Shown one piece after another: positions 62,801 through 64,000 of a DNA stretch of 64,000 nt. The notes below the pieces were generated by a model. It searched no databases, was not told the origin of the DNA, and was given only the letters and a program-made list of their open reading frames with translations. Both the position numbers and the translations under genes were made by a program. Every line of letters starts with the position of its first letter. The first letter of the stretch is position 1. Origin of the DNA: Cladopsammia gracilis (taxonomy: Eukaryota > Cnidaria > Anthozoa > Scleractinia > Dendrophylliidae); NCBI GenBank assembly GCA_022457155.1, contig JAJGOT010000257.1, positions 1,073,501-1,137,500 on the forward strand. The letters run 5' to 3'.

Positions 62801-63500
62801 TTGTGCAGCGTTTTAGCGTGGCGTTTTTGTAGCTGGGTCATTTCATATACATAGTGCGAATTGCAGTGTGCCTTATATGATAGGTCAGCGGCTTGCCTTG
62901 TTAGCAGTCGCAGGGTCAGCGGTCTTTTGGTTTGGGGTCAGGCTCATTGCGTGTCGTTCTTCCTTCGTTCATCGTTGATTCACGTGGCGTGGAGAAGTCA
63001 ATTTTTTTTTTTTCCCACTGACATGGTCAGTGTGACGGGTGCTCTGGGGTGCGTGGGGGGGGGGGGCTCATGGCTGGGTTGCGGGCAGTGCCAGCCTTTC
63101 GGGCAGTTTTCCATCTTGGGGTTGGGGTCTCACCACTGCCTTAGGTTTATCCCCGGGTACCCAACCTCCAATTGCGACGTGGTTGTTAAACATAAATTAA
63201 TGCTTAGCCACGTTTTTCTCCTCTTCCTCCCCGTTTCTCTGTCGCCACCGAGAACTGGTTTGTACTATTTCAATAGAGAAGATATGGTTTAGCCAGGACT
63301 ATTCTACTGAACATAATCATGGTTTGCAGCAGCCAAACCTCGAAAATCGTTAATGCCCTTTGTTGGGCATTGTGGTTACTAACAAGTACAATGTTCGTTG
63401 ATCTTCGCTTTCTGTTGTGAGCAGGCAAGGCACCGTCCCTGCAGAAAATCCTCCAGCAGTTCCAAAGAGGCATTCAGCTGCTTTGCCTGACTCCACAAAG
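24223..63500 (+). CDS. INPP5D/INPPL1: SHIP-type phosphatidylinositol-3,4,5-trisphosphate 5-phosphatase (32 exons, 3' end outside window)
   Basis: SHIP enzymes remove the 5-phosphate of PtdIns(3,4,5)P3 at the plasma membrane and damp PI3K signalling downstream of tyrosine-phosphorylated receptors. Thirty-two exons join in one open frame of 2,787 nt (929 residues) to the last exon seen. Domains: SH2 (about 5-100; FLIRDS with Arg31), acidic linker (117-135), PH-related region (about 240-380), 5-phosphatase catalytic domain (about 388-700; GTWNMGN 394-400, GNKGGVGISF from 505, WFGDLNYR 570-577, PSWCDRV 651-657, SDHWPV 681-686), C2-like domain (about 705-860), then tyrosine and proline-rich tail. 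The order is that of vertebrate SHIP1/SHIP2. It probably represents the gene before the vertebrate duplication, so I do not choose between the two symbols. Any C-terminal SAM domain would be right of the window. Confidence 0.95.
24822..25262 (+). repeat. Dispersed repeat, copy 1 in SHIP intron 1
   Basis: TTTCTTTCCACTTGTCCATT, CAAAATTGGGGGT and GCCTCCGAGACCAAAAATC all recur in order at 27816-28655. Confidence 0.75.
25734..25955 (+). pseudogene. LINE reverse-transcriptase C-terminal fragment
   Basis: 25734-25868 reads YSFLSRTIKQWNNLPAML...FKSGVCQLTH then stop, the standard end of CR1/L2-type RT proteins. A AATGTAAATGTAAATG tail follows. Confidence 0.7.
26280..26341. repeat. Two copies of a 24-bp perfect palindrome
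   Basis: GATACAACCACT joined to its reverse complement at 26280-26303 and 26318-26341 (38-bp period). Confidence 0.9.
26644..26928. mobile_element. CAG(T) element with TA flanks, 285 bp
   Basis: Ends CAGACCCTCTCTAATACGG and TTAGAGAGGTTCAACTG, TA on both sides, GGACACCTCTTTAATAC inside. Confidence 0.72.
27101..27167 (+). CDS. INPP5D/INPPL1: SHIP exon 2, SH2
   Basis: 67 nt, residues 45-67 (GRIHLYRILRSGSNGNFYMQ): the beta strands of SH2. Confidence 0.95.
27226..27653 (-). mobile_element. ~430-bp inverted-repeat element, copy 2
   Basis: Reverse complement of 9975-10413, including the AATTACAGCTATCCAATTAC palindrome. Confidence 0.75.
27816..28655 (+). repeat. Dispersed repeat, copy 2 with a ~390-bp insertion
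   Basis: Same order of blocks as 24822-25262, but 27957-28349 is inserted after ACAATGTACC. Confidence 0.7.
28813..28862. repeat. (ATT)n microsatellite
   Basis: ATT run 28 bp before the SHIP exon 3 acceptor. Confidence 0.95.
28890..29037 (+). CDS. INPP5D/INPPL1: SHIP exon 3, SH2 end
   Basis: 148 nt, residues 68-116 (FTKLEHLVTFYSQANQGLPC). The last SH2 helix, then an acidic linker. Confidence 0.95.
29599..29710 (+). CDS. INPP5D/INPPL1: SHIP exon 4, acidic linker
   Basis: 112 nt, residues 117-153. A DDEDDDVDETD run, then ENDYEFPPQF with Tyr135, a possible phosphorylation site. Confidence 0.9.
30468..30608 (+). CDS. INPP5D/INPPL1: SHIP exon 5
   Basis: 141 nt, residues 154-200 (FHTALGLYLGDGLKNDMN). 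Helical linker between SH2 and PH-related region; phase 2 to 2. Confidence 0.9.
30802..31010. mobile_element. MITE with 9-bp target duplication, 209 bp
   Basis: Ends TAGCCTGCATAGCAAGCG and CGCTTGCTACGCAGGCTA. GTGTTTGGA at 30793-30801 and 31011-31019. Palindromic over about 95 bp per arm. TSD length fits Mutator-like elements. Confidence 0.85.
31461..31560. repeat. 100-bp palindrome
   Basis: GTATGGCCAATACCTTACG and its near-exact inverse face each other. A half-copy lies at 32741-32783. Confidence 0.85.
31996..32068 (+). CDS. INPP5D/INPPL1: SHIP exon 6
   Basis: 73 nt, residues 201-225 (ELQLFLSRVNMLQDVFSIGG). GTATGT donor. Confidence 0.9.
32572..32672. repeat. Fold-back, ~100 bp
   Basis: CAGGGTCTCACAAAAGATCA pairs with TGATCTTTTGTGAGACCCTG. 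Confidence 0.85.
32902..32931 (+). CDS. INPP5D/INPPL1: SHIP exon 7 (30-nt microexon)
   Basis: 30 nt, KCSLPEHSTE, phase 0 on both sides. The acceptor follows TATGTTTTAG; the donor is GTAAGC. Skippable without frameshift. Confidence 0.75.
33442..33516 (+). CDS. INPP5D/INPPL1: SHIP exon 8
   Basis: 75 nt, residues 236-260 (NFKLLMDLLAESIAGAKSL), like the LSQLTSLLSSIEDKVKALL helix of vertebrates. Confidence 0.92.
33590..33955 (+). repeat. R1 tandem repeat, ~3.5 units
   Basis: Units of about 108 bp carrying GAGTCTGTGGATGAAA, CAAATGAAAGCT and GTACTGTTTATTATGC, in SHIP intron 8. Confidence 0.85.
34084..35249. mobile_element. TTAA-flanked element, 1,166 bp, no ORF
   Basis: TTAA at 34080-34083 and 35250-35253. 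Terminal inverted repeats of about 125 bp starting GGTGTTTCCCTCCAG; no transposase remnant. Confidence 0.82.
34829..35109. mobile_element. Nested fold-back inside the TTAA element
   Basis: AGACGCTTTAATTAATTAAT and ATTAATTAAAGCGTCT... pair; CGCATTTCTGCGTG pairs with CACGCAGAAATGCG. Confidence 0.65.
35741..35938. mobile_element. MITE related to 22267 (CAGxGTTCTCC ends)
   Basis: Ends CAGTGTTCTCCTCAG and CTGGGGAGAACCCTG, just before SHIP exon 9. Confidence 0.6.
35978..36061 (+). CDS. INPP5D/INPPL1: SHIP exon 9
   Basis: 84 nt, residues 261-288 (ALDALKEVASINQEEEKQEP). Charged helix; phase 0 to 0. Confidence 0.9.
36216..36279 (+). CDS. INPP5D/INPPL1: SHIP exon 10, PH-related region
   Basis: 64 nt, residues 289-309 (GMASFKTKMYISVNYVE), matching the start of the PH-related domain. 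Confidence 0.92.
36380..36715. mobile_element. Element with iterated CCTGTTTAGGACA and poly-C end
   Basis: Six versions of CCTGTTxAGGACA; left GGGGGTACATGACC, right GGTCATATAAGAGAGTACCC. Same style as 7620-8085. Confidence 0.55.
37170..37238 (+). CDS. INPP5D/INPPL1: SHIP exon 11, PH-related region
   Basis: 69 nt, residues 310-332 (GKIAFLKTVNEAIETNNSLD). Confidence 0.92.
37329..37727. mobile_element. MITE with perfect 22-bp ends and 9-bp target duplication, 399 bp
   Basis: Ends CTGACTCGTCCCCAGTCGTC and its exact inverse. CATATCCAT at 37320-37328 and 37728-37736. In SHIP intron 11. Confidence 0.88.
37927..38024 (+). CDS. INPP5D/INPPL1: SHIP exon 12, PH-related region
   Basis: 98 nt, residues 333-365 (VQLIKSKDNIKRLRLKMESK, then FEFDDGK). 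Confidence 0.92.
38100..38287. mobile_element. CAGT/ACTG element with TA flanks, 188 bp
   Basis: Ends CAGTAAAACCTGTATTTAG and TTAATACAGGTTTCACTG; GTCCGCTTAATA iterated inside. Confidence 0.75.
38420..38529 (+). mobile_element. Retroelement 3' tail running into (ATT)n
   Basis: GACGCTATATAAATGTATTG then ATT repeats; the same tail precedes the ATT run at 44382. Confidence 0.55.
38746..38845 (+). CDS. INPP5D/INPPL1: SHIP exon 13, catalytic domain start
   Basis: 100 nt, residues 366-398. EVFCQLVQQMKNQ closes the PH-related domain; IFIGTWNMG opens the 5-phosphatase domain (metal-binding Asn). Confidence 0.97.
39514..39629 (+). CDS. INPP5D/INPPL1: SHIP exon 14
   Basis: 116 nt, residues 399-437 (NANPPADLKSWFKCQGHGKT, PYDIYALGTQ). 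Confidence 0.97.
39875..40156. mobile_element. CAATTG-type MITE, 282 bp
   Basis: Ends GAGCAGTTTTCAATTGAGTG and CACTCAATTGAAAACTGATC. Same family as 37-223 at the other end of the window. Confidence 0.82.
40280..40363 (+). CDS. INPP5D/INPPL1: SHIP exon 15
   Basis: 84 nt, residues 438-465 (GEKDWTIRIKEQLKRLFP). The catalytic Glu at the start of this exon follows GTQ as in SHIP GTQE. Confidence 0.96.
40730..40847 (+). CDS. INPP5D/INPPL1: SHIP exon 16
   Basis: 118 nt, residues 466-504 (LWSIRLVVFANQDLKHMISH, VKTGIANALG). Confidence 0.97.
41726..42000. mobile_element. CAGT/ACTG element, 275 bp
   Basis: Ends CAGTAAACGTTCTTATAACGG and CAGCTTAGACAGAGCTCACTG, TA on the right; GACACCTCTCTAAGA iterated. 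About 110 bp before SHIP exon 17. Confidence 0.72.
42112..42214 (+). CDS. INPP5D/INPPL1: SHIP exon 17
   Basis: 103 nt, residues 505-538. NKGGVGISF and LCFVNCHLAA. Vertebrate SHIPs have NKGAVGVSF and FVNSHL; the catalytic His is kept. Confidence 0.97.
42618..42750 (+). CDS. INPP5D/INPPL1: SHIP exon 18
   Basis: 133 nt, residues 539-583 (RRNQNFLDILNGL, HHVFWFGDLNYRIDL). GDLNYR is the family signature. Confidence 0.98.
43136..43235 (+). CDS. INPP5D/INPPL1: SHIP exon 19
   Basis: 100 nt, residues 584-616 (MKTHDQLRMERDKENVFLGF). Confidence 0.96.
43470..43536 (-). repeat. R3 fragment
   Basis: AGGATTTTGTCGACAGACTC then CTCTGGAAGTGAAAGGGTTA. Confidence 0.6.
43773..43858 (+). CDS. INPP5D/INPPL1: SHIP exon 20
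   Basis: 86 nt, residues 617-645 (INFPPTYRYKRGSCDYIWQK, KTKRTG). PTYR is the substrate-side motif; donor GTAGGC. Confidence 0.96.
44050..44446 (+). mobile_element. Short retroelement ending in (ATT)n
   Basis: Ends GCGCTATATAAGTCTTTGT then 20 ATT units. No ORF; SINE-like or LINE 3' end. Confidence 0.5.
45163..46040 (-). mobile_element. R3 element interrupted by a Penelope-like fragment
   Basis: R3 sequence to 45282 (GGATTTTGTCCACAGACTAA) resumes near 46007 with ATAATTGACTCTGGGAGTAA. Confidence 0.65.
45283..46006 (+). pseudogene. Penelope-like retroelement fragment with GIY-YIG region
   Basis: Across three frames it reads LPHVKGLMEKLT, NVVNKIPCATCSWNYMGETG, and RVRKTLESWHPA...DNNSCLLPRQY. 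This is the end of the RT-GIY-YIG protein of Penelope-like elements (xxYxGETGR). Frameshifts make it inactive. Confidence 0.78.
46207..46288 (+). CDS. INPP5D/INPPL1: SHIP exon 21
   Basis: 82 nt, residues 646-672 (NVPSWCDRVLRHSFPQTKIN). PSWCDRV is diagnostic of inositol 5-phosphatases. Confidence 0.98.
46671..46754 (+). CDS. INPP5D/INPPL1: SHIP exon 22, catalytic domain end
   Basis: 84 nt, residues 673-700 (NVRTSDHWPVFCTFDMPLPF). SDHxPV supplies the catalytic Asp-His; Trp replaces the Ser of vertebrate SDHSPV. Confidence 0.97.
46855..48305 (+). repeat. Ancient degenerate tandem repeat in SHIP intron 22
   Basis: About nine ~85-95-bp units share TTAGCGTTAGTAGTATAGTG, TTCAATGCTAGGAGGTC and AAGTCAGTTGAAGTAAT, broken by unrelated inserts at about 47150-47520, 47770-47890 and 48030-48210. 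The last unit runs into the exon 23 pyrimidine tract. Confidence 0.7.
48318..48385 (+). CDS. INPP5D/INPPL1: SHIP exon 23, C2-like start
   Basis: 68 nt, residues 701-723 (QTIPKSPKSEGCKIIFHTIG). Confidence 0.9.
48612..48774 (+). pseudogene. LINE protein C-terminal fragment
   Basis: RHGKRKSGRPKTMF...RRMAQDRTQWGRIVADCLA then stop, a typical RT-LINE terminus; TAG repeats follow. Confidence 0.65.
48908..48965 (+). CDS. INPP5D/INPPL1: SHIP exon 24, C2-like
   Basis: 58 nt, residues 724-742 (IKTNSKTQFYVEFHSTCFE), like TKSQTKFYLEFHSSCLE. Confidence 0.96.
49301..49416 (+). CDS. INPP5D/INPPL1: SHIP exon 25, C2-like
   Basis: 116 nt, residues 743-781. Charged loop, then SYPEWNKSVIPH. Confidence 0.9.
49610..49697 (+). 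CDS. INPP5D/INPPL1: SHIP exon 26, C2-like
   Basis: 88 nt, residues 782-810 (LVEQHLLLAIKSVDNDESYG), like LLDQHILISIKSSDSDESYG. Confidence 0.97.
49719..49889. mobile_element. CAGT/CTG element with TA flanks, 171 bp
   Basis: TA then CAGTCAACTCC, and GGAGTTGGCTG then TA. Starts 22 bp after the SHIP exon 26 donor. Confidence 0.7.
50290..51500 (+). pseudogene. Dead non-LTR retrotransposon (L2/CR1-type), 5' truncated
   Basis: 50355-50996 encodes RT motifs (WLTSYLSDHTQFV, GVPQGSVLGPLLYSLY, LKFNRDKTELLVL). The catalytic YADD is changed to YAHA in FHFYAHATQLY. After a stop, 51000-51438 continues with ARLVYQSNRYDHITPLLLEL and LHWLPIEQRI...LWNSLL. An AT-rich 3' end follows. Confidence 0.88.
51773..52064. 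mobile_element. MITE with GGGCTGCAAATAA ends, 292 bp
   Basis: Perfect ends GGGCTGCAAATAA/TTATTTGCAGCCC; GTCGGACA and its inverse iterated about eight times. Ends 47 bp before SHIP exon 27. Confidence 0.78.
52112..52211 (+). CDS. INPP5D/INPPL1: SHIP exon 27, C2-like
   Basis: 100 nt, residues 811-843 (GECCIALRTMINVIP, LSHSGEKTGEM), matching GEGCIALRLE and HHGELTG. Confidence 0.95.
52409..52952. mobile_element. TTAA-flanked fold-back, 544 bp
   Basis: TTAA at 52405-52408 and 52953-52956. Ends AGGGAATCTCGGCT and AGCCGAAGTTCCCT; inner CATTGCGTTGTCG/CGACAACGCAATG pair. An AT microsatellite (52664-52687) is inside. Confidence 0.75.
53298..53483 (-). mobile_element. tRNA-derived SINE
   Basis: On the minus strand: GTGGAGACACAGTGGTC, A-box TGGTCTAGTGGTTAGTGC and B-box GGTTCGAAGCC (53419-53429). 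It sits inside a larger inverted repeat at about 53144-53543 (ACACCGAATGCAAAT and inverse). Confidence 0.82.
53595..56900 (+). repeat. ~32-unit pyrimidine-rich minisatellite in SHIP intron 27
   Basis: Units of 97-108 bp: GTCAGCTTTTGAATCTCTTT, then ACGGTGGCCAATTTACC, AACTCAGTTGAGAAAACC, TTTCACTTCCCCACCCCTCC and a C tract ending in GTCAGC. Because many units are 99 bp (33 codons), long open frames appear in plus frames; they are repeat artefacts, not genes. It ends in a C run of about 33. Confidence 0.95.
56947..57008 (+). CDS. INPP5D/INPPL1: SHIP exon 28, C2-like end
   Basis: 62 nt, residues 844-864 (VKMHVKVPDNNNTNEPSQPV). The acceptor sits about 45 bp after the minisatellite array ends. Confidence 0.88.
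57098..57215. repeat. Second copy of the 12318-12440 repeat
   Basis: CTGCAAGCCTTTTCTTTGCA, ATTGATGAACGTCCCGTATG, GGCCCTACTACAA. Confidence 0.65.
57271..57412. repeat. Fold-back, ~140 bp
   Basis: TTGACTAAGTTAGGTCGGGC and GGCAAATATTTTCCCATCCG belong to opposing arms; GGGAAAATATTTG pairs with CAAATATTTTCCC. Confidence 0.7.
58031..58060 (+). CDS. INPP5D/INPPL1: SHIP exon 29 (30-nt tyrosine microexon)
   Basis: 30 nt, residues 865-874 (DLISEANYEE), phase 1 to 1, GTAAGT donor. Joined to exon 30 it gives NYEEV, a Src-family SH2-type site, at the position of vertebrate NPNY. Confidence 0.82.
58165..59300 (-). repeat. R1 satellite array, ~11 units, in SHIP intron 29
   Basis: Units of about 105 bp in reverse orientation: AGCTTTCATTTGAATGGTCA, TTTAGGATTTCATCCACAGA, TTGTACAGCATAATAAACAG, CACAGGAAAGTACTGCTCAA. 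It separates the tyrosine microexon from exon 30. Confidence 0.92.
59361..59426 (+). CDS. INPP5D/INPPL1: SHIP exon 30, basic/proline tail
   Basis: 66 nt, residues 875-896 (KASVKAPHAPKRRSAVPK). Two Pro-Lys/Arg motifs resemble SH3 ligands. Confidence 0.82.
60289..61279. mobile_element. 991-bp element with ~80-bp ends and 11-bp target duplication
   Basis: ATTTCATAAAC at 60278-60288 and 61280-61290. Ends CAACCTCGTTCCCAGGGTC and inverse; the arms differ at about three of 80 positions. Each arm is itself a hairpin (AGGGTCTCTC/GAGAGACCCT). No ORF of note. Confidence 0.9.
61514..61535 (+). CDS. INPP5D/INPPL1: SHIP exon 31 (22-nt microexon)
   Basis: 22 nt, ESRPLPE plus 2 nt, GTAAGT donor. RPLPEK is an SH3-ligand-like motif. 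Skipping would shift the frame. Confidence 0.72.
62285..62610 (-). pseudogene. LINE protein C-terminal fragment
   Basis: Reads ISNEELYRRTGVLPFSKEVK, a stop, then SVERPRTTWRKMAEK and LGWKSWEEARVVAGEESLR. This is a common non-LTR ORF2 C-terminus; disrupted. Confidence 0.7.
62745..62830. repeat. Short GTTTTAGCGTGGC tandem repeat
   Basis: About seven imperfect 13-16-bp units. Confidence 0.85.
63425..63500 (+). CDS. INPP5D/INPPL1: SHIP exon 32, proline tail (last in window)
   Basis: 76 nt, residues 904-929 (ENPPAVPKRHSAALPDSTK). The frame closes at phase 0 before GTATGG, so the gene continues to the right. Confidence 0.8.
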
Positions 63501-64000
63501 GTATGGCTGCTTTACAGAAGTAGGGGGAATGGGAGTCGTGGTGGGGGCGGGGAGTGGGGGGAGCTCTCCACTTCCCACTTACCATACACTTTTCTCCGGT
63601 TCCTGCACCTTTCTTGGTGGCTCCTTTACCCTGCAATGGTTGGTTTTTTTTTTCATGTCTTCCACTTTCCTCCGCGTTAGGAGTCCCGTTCTCCACCATT
63701 TTGTTTTTCAGCCTCCCTATCCCACAGACTTCACTCGCCCTGTTCGTCCAGGAAAACTATGAGATTGACCATGAGCCTTACTTGACTCTCCATTGAACAA
63801 TAGCTGAGGAAAACAGTATCCAGTCGAACCTCCTTAAAGTGCACCTAACCCCCCCCCCCCAACCACCCCCGATTTTTTTCTTTTAATCAACTCAATGTAC
63901 ATTGAAAAGTCGAATAGTGAAATATTTCTTGTTTTCAACCTCGCGTTAGTGAGTTATAGAGATTTGAATTACAAAATGCTAATTAGATGACGTCAAATCA

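Noticed and set aside
62861..63292. 143-codon plus open frame
   Set aside because: Low-complexity Ser/Leu/Gly composition across a poly-G tract, no homology recognised, and it lies in SHIP intron 31.

Overview
This is animal genomic DNA: AT-rich, intron-rich, with canonical GT/AG splice sites and a very dense load of small inverted-repeat transposons, tRNA-derived SINEs and decayed LINE and Penelope fragments. Protein divergence from vertebrate homologues and the repeat landscape suggest a cnidarian, most likely a stony coral. The species is an inference, not something read directly from the sequence.

Two genes fill almost the whole window in a head-to-head arrangement. On the minus strand, from 24168 down to 243 and off the left edge, lies an orthologue of the HECT-type E3 ubiquitin ligase TRIP12. 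I reconstructed 32 coding exons (about 1,104 residues) joined in one open frame: a basic, Ser-rich N-terminus, an ARM-like helical region, a WWE domain and the linker that follows. The HECT catalytic domain must lie left of base 1. On the plus strand, from 24223 to 63500 and off the right edge, lies a SHIP-type inositol 5-phosphatase. It also has 32 coding exons (929 residues) in one open frame: SH2 domain, acidic linker, PH-related region, 5-phosphatase catalytic domain with its signature motifs, C2-like domain, a tyrosine-bearing microexon and the start of a proline-rich tail.

The two start codons are only 54 bp apart (21 bp if an upstream in-frame TRIP12 ATG is used). The genes must therefore share one compact, TATA-less promoter and probably have overlapping 5' ends.

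Introns hold the rest. TRIP12 introns carry CAGT/ACTG-ended elements flanked by TA, TTAA-flanked fold-back elements, one good SINE and several palindromes. SHIP introns carry further TA and TTAA elements, three elements with 9-11 bp target duplications (30802, 37329, 60289), a Penelope-like GIY-YIG fragment (45283), a dead LINE reverse transcriptase (50290-51500), a roughly 32-unit pyrimidine-rich minisatellite (53595-56900) and an 11-unit satellite (58165-59300). Several insertions interrupt other repeats, and intact paralogous copies in the same window show the pre-insertion state. Intron stretches not listed as features (for example 4000-4478, 9280-9850, 23040-23600, 40870-41720) showed nothing I could support.

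Exon coordinates come from manual splice-site reading and phase checking; no alignment program was run.
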